A stretch of DNA of 64,000 nt from Hemerocallis citrina (taxonomy: Eukaryota; Streptophyta; Magnoliopsida; Asparagales; Asphodelaceae), in contig CM030360.1 in the NCBI GenBank assembly GCA_017893485.1, positions 143,397,697 through 143,461,696 of the forward strand. Reading direction: 5' to 3'. The notes under the pieces are model-generated. The model saw only the letters and a list, made by a program, of their open reading frames with translations, ran no database searches and was not told the origin of the DNA. Positions within the stretch are counted from its first letter, which is position 1. The number at the start of each line of letters is the position of its first letter. Shown piece after piece: positions 11,768-23,028 of the stretch. The position numbers and the translations under genes were made by a program.

Positions 11768-11863
11768 GTATGCAAGAGTTTTGAATCTATTTTTATTCAA
11801 TATATTAAGTAAAACTTTTATTTGAGAATAATTGGAGATTGAGTATCATTCTTTATGTAACAG
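11768..11863 (+). other. Putative phase-1 intron between gag and protease of B
   Basis: GT at 11768-11769 and AG at 11862-11863 bound a 96-bp AT-rich stretch with stops. Removing it joins ...DVIQ to GIVLVDGIKAK in frame, with the junction codon split after its first base. The aspartate of the protease active site is 14 codons after the junction, exactly as in element C. Confidence 0.7.
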
Positions 11864-12012
11864 GAATTGTTTTGGTTGATGGAATTAAGGCAAAAGTTGT
11901 ATTTGATACTGGTTCTTCGCATACTTTTGTGTCGCCCAATTTTGCAAAGGTCTTAGGTGTGGAGCCTAAATTGTTTCCAGGCAGGATTTTGTCGGTGGCA
12001 ACACCGTCAGGA
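11864..12012 (+). pseudogene. Protease start of element B (truncated)
   Basis: Encodes GIVLVDGIKAKVV, then the active-site motif FDTGSSHTFVSP, an intact D-T-G. It stops at the deletion point near 12013, where the sequence passes into LTR. RT, RNase H, integrase and the rest of the protease are absent. Confidence 0.85.
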
Positions 12013-13846
12013 TTTTGTTAATCCAAGTGATTTTGATTGGTTTTATTGACTCTTATATATCCTGCAAGTCGTATTTGATCATATCAGAAATATGCTTTTT
12101 ACAGAATTCGTTTTTATTAAGTAAAACTCCGTATCGGTTAAAAAGTGTACAACTAAAAAACTGCAGTCTGCAGGTCGACAGTCGACCGGTAGAAATTACA
12201 GTCGACCGTCATTACCCGGCTGCTATATTTTTCTTATTTTCTTGAAATTTCGTGCAGAACAGTCGACTGAACCATGTTTACAGTCGACTGATTCTGCTTT
12301 ATTTTGATATTTCCTGAGAATTGGATTTTCATTATGGATAGTCGACCGATGACCTTTTACAGTCGACTGTTAGTACTTAGAATTATTTTATGTTAAGTTC
12401 TGGAGTTTTCGTTCTGGACAGTCGACGTATGGCTTTTACAGTCGACTGCTATTACTTAGATTTATTTTCTCGAAGTCTTGGGTTTTTACTCTGGACAGTC
12501 GACCGACTCCTGTATATAGTCGACTGTTACTGATGTTCTTGAGTTATTCTGATGCTATTTTAAATGAGTTATTCTTTAAATGTTTTGGATCTATAATTTA
12601 CTATTCTAAACCTTATTTCCTATTGAACATATGTTTCCAAATTGTTTTATTTTAATGGAAGGTTTGGTTTGGATGGTTGAGTGTGAGTCCCTAAAGGGTG
12701 TGTGGGACCCTAGTCTACCGGCAGTTGAGATATTTGTATTTTGGGCCTGTTGAGGCATTTTAGTTGATTAGTTGTTGAGTTAAGTCCGGTGGGGTACACC
12801 AACTCTAGGTGATTCGTAATTAAACTAATTAGAGAACAGGTTGTTCCGGCTCGCTATCGTCAAGAATTCTTCAAAAAGTTAAGGACAGGCAGTAGTGGTG
12901 ATATGATGAAAGGGAACATGAGTTATGGACCTCAGTATGGCTTGCGGTGTGAGATAATCCCCGGAATTATCCAGGTGTGAGTGAAATAGTCTTCGAAATT
13001 ACCTGTGGTGTAGGATTGTTCTCCGGAATTATCGGGGTCAAGGCGACGCTCATGTGGTATTCGTGTGATGACGTGCCATAGCTTGCGGTATAGGGTATTC
13101 TCGAAGACTCCCAGGTGTGGGTGAAGTAGTTTCCGGAATTTTCTGTGGATAGAGATTGACCTCCAAAATTATCGGGGCATGGGCTAATACTCACAGTTTA
13201 TCTTTATTTCGTAGTAGTCATCATGTTAGGATTAGTTGCATAGCGGGGGATTAAACCCTACAATATGGAGACATTAAGGGCTTGTACCGGACCTATGTAG
13301 AATGGGACGCATAGAATCCGACAAGTACGCATTAGAGAGTCAGCATATAGAATTGTATTTTCTTGATTTGGTTTAAGCATGTGTTTTCCTGGTTTTCTAC
13401 ACTTGACAATTAGTTTAGTTCCACTTGATGTTTTCATGTCTTATTGTTATATCTTACCTTATATTGTTCTTACTTATTACATGTTATTTATGTTTCCATG
13501 TTCTATTTATGTTACTCACACCGTTATGGCTGATCCCTTTAGTTTTGGGGGTTCGGGTTATCTCTAGCCTCATGTTTTACAGGTGATTACTTGTAACTTG
13601 GATTTTGGATGCTTGAGTTAAAGTGGTGTAATGGGTTTTGTATTGTTGTAAAAGAAATTGTTGTAAAGAAAGAAATTTGTAATTCAAGGTGTATTGTATT
13701 CCGCTGAGTTATGTAAAGATTAATGTAGTGAAAGTTGATTTTTTTTTTATTGGTATTTGGCTGTGTTTAATATTACATTTGAAGTTGATGCTGGGAATTG
13801 TGCCACATATTTCTGAGATATCATATTGAAAATTCGGAGCGCTACA
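12013..13846 (+). repeat. 3' LTR of element B, 5'-truncated
   Basis: It aligns with 8744-10514 of the 5' LTR. The join shares TTTTGTTAAT with the LTR, suggesting a deletion by short-homology joining. It carries the same five palindrome pairs (first sites at 12179, 12260, 12339, 12419, 12496), and a 47-base stretch near 12830-12873 that the 5' LTR lacks. No gene. Confidence 0.88.
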
Positions 13847-13851
13847 ATTCA

Positions 13852-14520
13852 GGCTATTTTCAACATGCCCTGCCTCCCCCGCCCCCCCCCCCCCCCCCCC
13901 CCTTTCCCCCAAAGAACGTTAAGGAAGTGCAAAGACCCACGAGCCTTCTTGCCGCCATCGGCAGTTTCCTCACGAAGTCGGGTGAGTAATCCCTTCCCTT
14001 CTTCAAAGTCCTCAGGGGGGCAAAGTGCTTGAATAGGGGAACCACAACAGCAAGCCTTCAATCAGCTGAAGGAATACCTCGTCAATCCTCCTCAACTAAG
14101 CAAACCTGAGCCGGGTAAGGTTCTCTACCTCTACTTGGATGAATCGGAGCATCCGCTCAGCGCATTCCTAATCATAGAGGACGACGGGACCCAAAGACCC
14201 ATCTACTATGTCAGCAAGGTCCTCCGCAATGCCGAGTTTCAGTACGCCAAAATGGAAAAGGTGGCATATGCCCTCGTTATGGCTGCGAGATAGCTCTGCC
14301 CCTATTTTTAGGCCCATTCTATTCAGGTCCTCATGAACCAACCTCTCAAACATGTCCTCGACAAGCCAAAAAATTCTGGCCTCCTAATCAAGTGGTCTAT
14401 TGAGCTTAGGCAACATGACATCAGCTACAAACCTATAACCATTATTAAGAGACATGCCCTCGTAGATTTCATAAACGAGTGCACCATCCTGGAAACATCT
14501 GAGGTTCAGGAGGTTGAGCC
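13852..14520 (+). pseudogene. Tat RT end and first RNase H
   Basis: The frame resumes from 7251 as IQAIFNM. It meets a run of 21 C (13882-13902) that reads as polyproline in place of the usual few residues, then KNVKEVQRPTSLLAAIGSF, which fits the RT connection region. The first RNase H follows (AFNQLKEYLVNPP, LYLYLDESEHPLSAFLI, YYVSKVLRNAEFQYAKMEK). Stops at about 13987, 14293 and 14310 and a frameshift after the C run inactivate it. Confidence 0.75.
13882..13902 (+). repeat. Run of 21 C in the Tat pol
   Basis: A pure C homopolymer inside the RT connection region, just 35 bp past the end of element B. It adds or shifts proline codons. Run length may be uncertain in sequencing. Confidence 0.85.
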
Positions 14521-14857
14521 AATATGGGAGCTTCATGTAGATGGTTCATCAAGTGAAGAAGGGAGTTGGACAAGAATCATATTGAGCGGTACGGATAACT
14601 TTGTCCTCCAATACTCCTTGCGCTTCAGCTTTAGAGCATTCAACAACAAAACAGAGTATGAAGCCTTGATTGCTAAACTCGTTCTGACCCGAAAGGTAGG
14701 GGCCAAACAGGTTAAAACCTTCAGCGATTCTCAACTGATCGTCAATCAAGTTTGCGAGGAGTATACAGCTTGTGATGCCCGGATGGTCCAATACTTAGCA
14801 CATGTCAAGCTTCTCCTAGCCGATTTTGAAGATGTTGTCATTGTTCTGATTCCCTAA
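14521..14857 (+). pseudogene. Tat-specific second RNase H domain
   Basis: The segment WELHVDGSSSEEGSW, then FNNKTEYEALIAKLVL and VKTFSDSQLIVNQV, matches the additional RNase H (archaeal-like type) that marks the Tat clade. Acidic residues D (HVDGS), E (TEYEAL) and D (FSDSQL) are all kept. It is open for about 174 codons together with upstream sequence (14333-14857), then two adjacent stops end it. In active relatives this domain helps remove RNA from RNA/DNA hybrids. It is the basis for the clade call. Confidence 0.85.
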
Positions 14858-14859
14858 TA

Positions 14860-16268
14860 GCAGAATAACCAAGAAGATGCTCTGTCCAAGGTAGCGTCCT
14901 CCTCTCTTGAGGGCATCGATCGCACGGTTTTGGTGGAGGTTCTTCTCCAATCAAGCATTGAGAATCCCAAGGTCCTCTGCCTCGATCAGCCCTCGCAGGT
15001 AGCAACGTGGATGGACCCGATCCTGAACTATTTGGGAAATGGCGAACTACCACAGGAACCAACCGAAGTAAGAAAGGTCCGAGTTAGGGACAAAAGGTTT
15101 GTGCTCGTCAATGACGTGCTCTTCATGCGGTCATATACTAAGGTTGATGGGAGACCCTATCTCTGATGCCTAAACCTGGAGGAGGCCAAATATGCCCTTG
15201 AAGAAGTGCACAAGGGGATTGGAAGCTGTCACATGGGCAGCCGATGACATGCAAGAAAGGTGCTCAACCACGGCTACTATTGGTCGACCCTCCTACAAGT
15301 TGCTCAGGATCTCGTTAAGAAATTCAGACCATGCCAAAGGTTCTCCTCAGTAAAGCATGTCCCATAGACTGAGCTCAAATCGCTAGTTAGCCCAGCCTCC
15401 TTTGCCATGTGGGGGATGGATCTGGTTGGCCCGTTTCCTAAAGCAACAGGTCAAAGGTGCTACCTAATCATGGCCATCGACTACGTCACAAAGTTGGTCA
15501 AAGCAGAACCCTTGGCTACTATCACCGAGCATCAGGCCCAGCAATTCTTTTGGAAGCACATCGTCTACCAGTTTGGGATCCCTCAAATCCTCGTCACCGA
15601 CAAATGGCACTCAGTTCGCTGGCAAGAATTCGCAAGTTTTGCGAAGAATTTGAAATTCAGCAGAGGTTCTCCTCAATTTCACATCCGCAGTCCAATGGCC
15701 AAGCTGAGAACACCAACCATCAGATCCTCGACGGTTTCAAGAAGTGATTGGAAAAATCCCTGAAGGTTGTGTGGTTCGATGAGCTACCCAGTGTGCTATG
15801 GTCTTACAGAATGACCAAGAGGATTCCTACCCCCAAGTCGCCCTTCAACCGACCATCGGCATCGAAGTAGTAATTCCCCTAGAAGTCGGACTCTCCTCCC
15901 TATGGATCATCAGCTTCAACGAGATCTGAACTCGGATGGCCTCAGGGTGAACCTGGGTGAACCTAGATCTCCTTGAAGAAGTTCGAGAAAGATCAGCAAT
16001 CAGAAGGAACATATACCCGTAGTAGGTAAAACATTCCCATAACAAAAATTTCCGGTCGGCCAACATCAAAGTAGGAGACCTAGTGCTGCGAAGGCTCGAC
16101 ATCTCCAAGCCAAGCAAACAGGGGAAGCTGGCTCCCAACTGGGAAGGCTCGTATAGGGTCTCCAAAATGGTACGCCCTGACACTTATCAACTTGAAGACC
16201 TGGGGGGCAGGGTAGTCAAGAGGACTCGAAATGTGAAACACTTAATGAAGTTCCATGAGGGCCCCTAG
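14860..16268 (+). pseudogene. Tat integrase pseudogene
   Basis: In order: a linker (EEVHKGIG near 15200, degraded HHCC finger); catalytic core with MWGMDLVGPFPKATGQ (first D, 15407 on), the second D in LVTDKWHS (near 15595) and, after a frameshift near 15630, HPQSNGQAENTN with the catalytic E; then a C-terminal domain GKLAPNWEGSYRVSKM ending KHLMKFHEGP and TAG at 16266-16268. Stops at about 15163, 15246 and 15366, and frameshifts near 15630 and 15750, disable it. Confidence 0.8.
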
Positions 16269-16371
16269 TGGTACATACTTGCAATGTGGCTGGAGAAGCT
16301 AGCAAATGTAATAAGCGTTCTCCTTTCGGCGACCAATGAATAAAAGTTAAATTCTCAAATTTCTTTTCAAA

Positions 16372-16900
16372 ATGGCTTTCGCCTTGGAATTGCATTCCGA
16401 TCCCGGTGTCATTGTGGTTTTCTCCGCAAACATGGCCCAAGTCTGAGTGCCTCAAAATGGCGCTCCGACTCCGAGCTCATCATTGTTTTCCCTGCAATCA
16501 AAGCTTGCCCTAAACAAATGGCATCCTGACCTTGAGGCCTTTGCGGATTCCTACAAAACCATGGCCCAAATCTTAGTGCCTCGAAATGGCACTATGATCC
16601 GAGCTTATCGCAGTTTTCCCCACAATCGAAGCTCGCTCTAAACGTCTCAAAATGGCATCCCGACCCCGAGGCCATTCGTGATTCCTCCGCAAACATGGCC
16701 CAATTCTTAGTGCCTCGAAATGACGCTCTAACTCCGAGCTCATTGCAGTTTTCTCTGCAATCGAAGCTCGCCCTAAATGCCTCAAAATGGTGTTACGATC
16801 CCGAGGCCACTGCGGATCTCCCCGCAAACATAACCCAAGTCTTATTGCCTCGAAATGGTACGTCGACCATGAGTCCATCATGGAATTCTTCTCCAGAGCA
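16372..16900 (+). repeat. Tandem repeat array of ~128 bp (two ~64-bp halves), Tat 3' region
   Basis: About four copies of a dimer start near 16450, 16579, 16708 and 16843. Each has a half with CTCCGAGCTCAT...GCAATCGAAGCTCGC and a half with CCCGAGGCC...AACATGGCCCAA. Tat elements are known for hypervariable tandem repeats between pol and the 3' LTR. Apparent reading frames here are by-products of the repeat. Confidence 0.8.
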
Positions 16901-17323
16901 ACACTGTCTCACACCTCGGATGGGATCTGGTTTGTTAACAAGTTTCCGCCAAAGTCACCCATCCCGAGTCATTTCACTCGGGAAGGTGCTCTGACTCTGA
17001 TCCCGTTACAGACTCAAAACATTGTGCTCCCTCACAAAAGGTCGGATCAACTCGCCATGTGGGTCTAGTCATTCAGTAAACAAGTTGACAAGGGAAATTA
17101 CTTTTTATTGAATAAAAGAAAATTTACAAGATAGGCGGTGGCCAGTCCACGATTGGCAAATCAAACAAAACTTGATACCTATGCCTAAACACTCATGCAG
17201 TCGCTTCTAATTTTAGTACTAGCTACCGCCGACCAGCCACTTGCAGAAAAGGCATCATACACAAGCCTCATGGACAAAGTGAGGGTCAGCCGACCAGAGC
17301 TCAGGTCATTTCAAGCGCCTGAA
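16901..17323 (-). other. Tat 3' region with accessory-gene 3'-UTR-like block
   Basis: No convincing gene. Near 17118-17160 the phrase TTTACAAGATAGGCGGTGGC and CAGTCCAC resembles blocks at 31150-31180, 31965-31985 and 37965-38000, which lie just past the stop of minus-strand accessory genes. It is probably the 3' untranslated end of another copy, cut by element C at 17328. Confidence 0.45.
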
Positions 17324-17328
17324 CAGAC

Positions 17329-20300
17329 TGTAACCCCTGTTTTCCATTTTCTATATTTTTGGATGTATTTTTCTTTTTGGGTATTTATTCATCTTGTGTC
17401 TCTTTTTGAACTATATATTGGATCTTCTTTTTCAATATATATTCATCTAATTGATTTATCGTCGTTTTATTTGATCTTCATGATTCATCGCCAGTCTATT
17501 ATTTCATCTCTGTTTGATCGAGCCATTATTTTTATCCTTATTATAATTGTTCTGCCCTATTGTTTATTCATTTTGTTCCTATCTCATTATTTTGGAGATC
17601 ATCCTATTTTCTTTTATTTGGACCTTTCATTTTAAACCAAAATCCACTTCCCAATAATACCCCAGCCGCTATTATACCCATCCCTGTTCACCCTCTCTTC
17701 CGTTCTCCCTCTCTCTCCTGTCTACACACTTTGCCGCCCTGTGTGCACCCTCATCCCTATCTCTCCCTCTGGCATCCCCGGCATCGCGCTGCCTGTGAGA
17801 CCCCGTATTTCTAGAAATAGTATACATACTAGTATAGTATATATATATATAGTAGTATATAAGAAAGGATTTGGATGGATTGGGTAGGTGACGTGTACAA
17901 GAAAGAAGGAAGGAATGAATGAATGATTGATTGTGGCCTATAGGAGATTCTATGGGAATTAATAGTGTGATGGACCTATGAGATATTCTATGAAACATAA
18001 GGAGAAGAATTAAATGATGGAATAAATGAAAGATGGAATGGAAGTGTGCTGGTTGGGTGTGCTTTGACCCGGGTTGACCATGGGAATATTATCCCATATC
18101 GGCTAGAAATAGGGAAGAAGAGAAAGATTTATTAGGAAGCCAATGATGAAGGCGTACCCAACTGTCCGGACACCCTTTTGAGGCAGCCTGTGGTGGGCAT
18201 GGCTAGAATTTAGTTAATTCGACTAGAAAGACGATCCTGTGCTAGATTGCACGTCCCGTATTCAGCGAGGACGCTGAATTCTTAAGAGGGGGTGAATGTG
18301 AGACCCTGTATTTCTAGAAATAGTATACATACTAGTATAGTATATATATATATATATAGTAGTATATAAGAAAGGATTTGGATGGATTGGGTAGGTGACG
18401 TGTACAAGAAAGAAGGAAGGAATGAATGAATGATTGATTGTGGCCTATAGGAGATCCTATGGGAATTAATAGTGTGATGGACCTATGAGATATTCTATGG
18501 AACATAAGGAGAAGAATTAAATGATGGAATAAAAGAAAGATGGAATGGAAGTGTGCTGGTTGGGTGTGCTTTGACCCGGGTTGACCATGGGAATATTAAC
18601 CCATATCGGCTAGAAATAGGGAAGAAGAGAAAGATTTATTAGGAAGCCAATGATGAAGGTGTACCCAACTGTCCGGACACCCTTTTGAGGCAGCCTGTGG
18701 TGGGCATGGCTAGAATTTAGTTAATTGTGTGTGTACGGGCTGAGTGCGGGGCGTTACACCGCCCTAGCCGCCAGACGCTGACGCTCCCCTGCCTCCCTGT
18801 CCAGTCACGGCAGCACAGCACCCTGCGCGTTGTTCCCCTCCCGACCGCAGCGGTAGAGAGCAACAGCAGCAATAGTAGCGCTGCTGCCGCCCTCCCCCAC
18901 TTGTCGTTGCCATTCTCTCGACACGTGCACCCACTGTCGTTGCTTGGCATTGTGTACGTGTGTTGATCTTGTGTTGTGTCATGGTTTGTTCGTTCATCGT
19001 GCTTTGAGTTCATGCCCGGAAATCTGTTCTCTTTATTCTTGCTCTTGCTTCATTGTTTTCATTGTCAATCTGCAGGAAAGTAACTTGTATACTTTCTGTT
19101 GCATATACAAATACTAAATACCGCCTGTAGTATAGTTGCTTCAAGATCTAATCTCATGAAAACCCTGTTAGATCTTGTCCATATGTGTTGAATTGCCCGT
19201 AGTTGTCTCATTACACACAGACATAAAATTTAGCCTAGATCTAATACTTCCTGTTGCATATATGTATGTTGGTTGTGATCCATTAGTTGTAGTATGAATC
19301 TTGCATGCTTGACGTGTTACTGGTAGTATATCTTGTTGTAGACTTGTTGAAAACCCTATATCATGTTGATTGGACATCTAGTATACCATACTTCGTATTT
19401 TATTATGTTTTGGATGTGTTTCATATAAACTAGTTGATTTTATGCTTGAGAAGATTTCTATTTTTGTTGTTACCCCGTTTTGTTCAGTATTTTAGACTCT
19501 ATTAAGGTCAGTATATGAAAATTATTTGTGAATATGAATCATAGAGAATTTTGTGTACTTTTCAGAATTTCTAATAGATTTCAGTTTCGATTTGTGAGTT
19601 GCAAGCTATGGCTATTTTACTACAGAGGTATAGAAAATTATAGATTGGTTTTATGTGAATTCTGGAGAGTAACTTATTTTTATACTGATGTTGAAGATAA
19701 TATTTTGATCTAATATTTTGCTGAGCACAACTAGACTTGATTGAGATTAACCCCTAAATTTTGTGGATTTAATTGATGACCTTTATAAACTATTCTATAC
19801 TTGCAAACCACCACTATACTTACTGAATTTTCATACTGTTCAGTAAAAAAACATAATTTCGACCTTATTATATTTGCTTTTTATAAAAACTTTGTGAATA
19901 TAAATTGTAGCATACTGTATCTATTTTATTACCCTTTTGACAGATCTGGATTTCGATTTATATTTTGTAATCTATTGCTGTTTTAGTACTGCTGTGTTTA
20001 TGATTTCAGATTTACAAATTCGCTATATCTTGTTGTTTTCTGATTTTATTTGACTATACTATCTATGTTGGAAAATTATGAAATTATATTTTCTGATACT
20101 AAACATACTAGGGAATACCCCAGATATTTCTTGGATTTAATCAATATGTTTTAATGTCGTTTTCCTATTTATGAATACAAACTTCTTATTTCTGGCTAAA
20201 CATGTTTTCTAGATTACAATTCTGTTTTGAGTTCTGTTTTTGTGAAATACCACATGACTTATATATATTTGCTGGATTTGGCTGAGAGTCTATTTTTCAG

Positions 20301-21655
20301 ATTTTTGACGGATACAGGTTTGCATATTTGTGGCAATAGGAAAGCCAGATTTGGAGAAGTACTGTCTTGCTGTCCTGAACTAGAATTTTTATTGTCCTAA
20401 TTTTTTATGAGTTTTCTTTCACCCGTACATGTTTATCTTCCAACCTGAACCTGTTACTTGTATATGTCATGTTATTCTTGTTCAGTTTTGTGACACGTAC
20501 ATGCTTGTTTGATAATAATAACAAATAACCAAGTCCGGATTAAGGAAAAGATCTAGTAGTGGAAAATACAGAATTGTGTACTGGGAAGGGGGCCGTATTT
20601 CCCACCTGATTATCTGTTATCTGTTACCTATTATATGATTTTGCATGATCCTGATTCCTGACTACATACTTCCTTATGAGAATGTGTACTCAAAAGGGTG
20701 CTCATATTTTCCAACTGTTACCCAACTACATACTTTCTTATGAGATGATGTACTTGGAGGGGACCGTAGGTCCTACATGATGCATGATTACCTGTTGCCT
20801 GATACCTATACCTGTATCTGTTTACCTGATACCTGAGTACACGGCCCTGTAGAATCAACTACAAAATCTAAACGCAAACTTGTTTGAATGTCGCAACCAT
20901 GTGGTAAATGAATGGAACGCATGAAGTGTTACATAGATAGAAATAAATACAAGACTTAACATAACATGACACCTGTTACATGCTTACCTGTACATGCCAC
21001 TTGTTTATCTGTTTGCCTGCTTGCATGATACTTGACACCTGTCACATGTTACCTGTACCCTGTTAGTATACCATGTTACTTGATCTTATTTCCTGATCCA
21101 TGCTAGCTGTTCTGTTTGTTGCCATGACTATTCCATGCTATGTTTGCTTCCGTTGTCACTCTATATTTGCTTATCTTTCTTTTACTTGTGCCTGCACTAC
21201 AAGTGGCTCATAACTTGCATTGACGGGCGTTTTGTTTTATTTTATTTTTTTTCCTTTTCCTGCAATTTATTAAATTGCAGATTATGGTGATCAGCTGCCG
21301 CTAGAGTAGGTGATCTGAGATTTTAGTTGTTGGAGTTCTTGCTATATTACTTTTCCTATTATTCTTGAATAAATGTATCTGCTACTTGGATTATTTTTGT
21401 ATTTGACAGTATGACTCAGAATTATTGACTTGTTCCAGATCTGGTTTATTTGTGATTTATCTATTTTGTTTCAAGTAAATTCTGTTGGTATATTGATTCA
21501 TTCATGCACGCGTGATTTATTTCTCCTTGTTACTTCCTGTTATTCCTGTGAAATGTTGTAAAGATCCTGACAGCTTATGGATGATGAAAATAATTTGCTG
21601 GACTTAGTCACGTATCTGTATTCCGTATCTTTTATTTGGAAAGCAGGGCGTGATA
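17329..21655 (+). repeat. 5' LTR of element C (with insertion D)
   Basis: It is 4327 bp long, or about 3357 bp without remnant D and one copy of its TSD, matching the 3339-bp 3' LTR. It contains a GC-rich part (17680-17790, 18759-18970), many CCTGTTACCTG-like phrases (about 20600-21070) and a palindrome TGCAATTTATTAAATTGCA (21261-21279). It ends GGGCGTGATA, where the 3' copy has GTGACA. Short frames in the GC-rich part are not supported as genes. Confidence 0.9.
17794..18758 (+). mobile_element. Remnant D of a small LTR element in C's 5' LTR
   Basis: TGTGAGACC...GCGTTACA with near-TSDs CTGCC (17789-17793) and CCGCC (18759-18763). The empty site is seen in C's 3' LTR near 27047. It consists of a truncated 5' LTR (17794-18219), about 77 bp of internal sequence ending in a polypurine tract AAGAGGGGGTGAA (18284-18296), and a full 462-bp 3' LTR (18297-18758). 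The PBS and genes were deleted at a join after TTAATT. Confidence 0.85.
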
Positions 21656-21664
21656 AGGTTTTTA

Positions 21665-21680
21665 GTGGTATTAGAGCCCA
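21665..21680 (+). other. Primer binding site of element C
   Basis: TAGTGGTATTAGAGCCC lies about ten bases after the LTR end and matches the tRNA-Met complement TGGTATCAGAGC with one change (C to T). Confidence 0.75.
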
Positions 21681-21828
21681 AGTTTGGCTAATATATTAGT
21701 TTGATTGATATATTAGACAAGCTTGGCTCGATCTGGGATTGGCTCAACAGTACACAGACCATGCATATATGAATAAATTATAATCAACTTTGATCTGAAT
21801 GCTGATTGTTTTTATCTTGTGCAGACCA

Positions 21829-23028
21829 TGGCTCGCAGAGGTTCTACTTCTCGTTCTCAGGAAGATCGGCCCGGACTTAAGGCTGTTACCAATGTGTTGG
21901 AACGGTTGATCAACATGCAGCAAAACCACTTGACCTTTGTGATGGATTCCTTGGAAGCTGCCCGGGTTCCGCCTCCCGCTATGCCTATGCAGGCAGCTCT
22001 CCCTTCTCATCCGGGTATAGTTACAGATTTTATGAAGCTGCATCCTGACAGATTCTTGGGCACTGAGATGCCTTTGGAGATAGAACAATGGCTAATTAGG
22101 ACTGAGCAGTTGCTTTTGGCAGCAAGAATTGCCGATGCTGATAGAGTGGATGTGATAACCATCCAGCTGGTGGATCTGGCCCACATTTGGTGGAGGTCCG
22201 AGTCCGAAAGGCTCAAATGGCCTATTACTTGGGCCATATTCACTAGGACCTTCTTGGAGAAGTTCTTCCCTCTCGGCACTCGAGTTGGAATGGAGCAACA
22301 ATTCCTAGCCCTGAAACAGTTTGGTCATTGTTCTAATTTGGAATTTTGGTTACATATTGTTCATGCACTGTTGTAACATGAGACTATCTTGGAACTGGGC
22401 TCCAGGTCAGTAGATGAGAATGCAGCAGAATTTACCAGACTTAGTCGCTTCGCAGCCGTTCTTATGGCGAACGAAGAGGATAGGGCTCGTAGGTTCACAC
22501 TGGGACTTGAGTGAGATATTCTGGTACAGCTCATCTCCCTTCGCTTGTGTACTTATGCTAAGTCTCTTGAGGCAGCTCGAGCTCAGGAGCAGGCTCGTAG
22601 CAGGTTGACTCCTCCCCGGCGGACTGTTCCGCACTCTTTTGTTGTTAGGCCTTCTGGTGGGCCGATTCAGAGGCCTGTCCCAGCATATCCTGCTAGGGCG
22701 ACTCCCTACTCTTCTGCTACTCCCAGGGGAGCTTGTTTCTGTGACTTCTACCAGCTGGCCGGACATGATCGCAGGAACTGTAGGCGTGCCAACCACCAGT
22801 GCTTTGGATGTGGTGCTGCTGACCATTCAGTGCGGGATTGCCCACAGCGGAAGATGGCTCTTCTAGCCAGGGGTCCAGTTCAGCAGGTAGCCCCAGCTTG
22901 TGGTCCTGTTAGGCCACCTCTTTCTCCTCAGCATCAGGTCGTCGGTCGGAGTACCGCTACTCCCAGGAGAGATCAGGTTTTCAACCTGACAGCTGCTGAA
23001 GCTGGGTCAGCTGAAAGGGTTGTTGCAA
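21829..23028 (+). pseudogene. gag: Gag of element C (first exon of gag-pro)
   Basis: Starts MARRGSTSRSQEDRPGL at 21829, about 150 bp after the primer site. A capsid region follows (DFMKLHPDRFLGTEMPLEI..W, IWWRSESERLKWPITW, FLEKFFPLGTR, FLALKQFGHCSNLEFW), then a zinc knuckle CFGCGAADHSVRDC near 22801-22842 preceded by a degenerate FCDFYQLAGHDRRNC. Stops at about 22374 and 22513 and a frame shift separate capsid from nucleocapsid. The frame ends RVVA plus one base at 23028. Without splicing, translation would continue about 34 residues to a stop at 23130. Confidence 0.85.

Larger units (their letters stand above)
7252..13846 (+). mobile_element. LTR retrotransposon B, internally deleted
   Basis: The element begins TGTAGTACCC and ends GCGCTACA, flanked by a perfect 5-bp TSD ATTCA (7247-7251 and 13847-13851) inside the Tat RT. 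It holds a full 5' LTR, PBS, gag and the start of the protease, then jumps at about 12013 directly into the middle of the 3' LTR. The rest of pol and the first roughly 1.5 kb of the 3' LTR are gone. The gag type and tRNA-Met primer site suggest a chromovirus-like Ty3/gypsy element; the pol needed to fix the clade is missing. Confidence 0.9.
1..17323 (+). mobile_element. Tat-clade Ty3/gypsy element A, main body (interrupted)
   Basis: A single plus-strand LTR retrotransposon can be followed through this stretch once two later insertions (2643-6061 and 7252-13846) are skipped: LTR, PBS, gag, protease, RT, RNase H, a second RNase H, integrase, then tandem repeats. The two interruptions fall inside codons that rejoin in frame (GFS with GALVQ at the protease, NLEK with IQAIF before the RNase H), which shows the parts belong together. 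The extra RNase H before the integrase is a hallmark of the Tat clade (relatives: Ogre, Retand, Grande). The left end of the 5' LTR lies outside the window. Many frameshifts and stops make it non-functional. Confidence 0.85.

Noticed and set aside
13709..14061. Overlapping frames with runs of proline, glycine or arginine
   Set aside because: All come from the 21-base C run and its neighbours. The real frame here is the Tat pol.
16447..17068. Several plus- and minus-strand frames of 60-100 codons
   Set aside because: They repeat with the tandem array and follow its period; no conserved protein is seen.
17195..17635. 146-codon hydrophobic plus-strand frame
   Set aside because: It crosses the TSD and left edge of element C, so it joins two unrelated sequences. 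The same LTR stretch in the 3' copy is broken differently.
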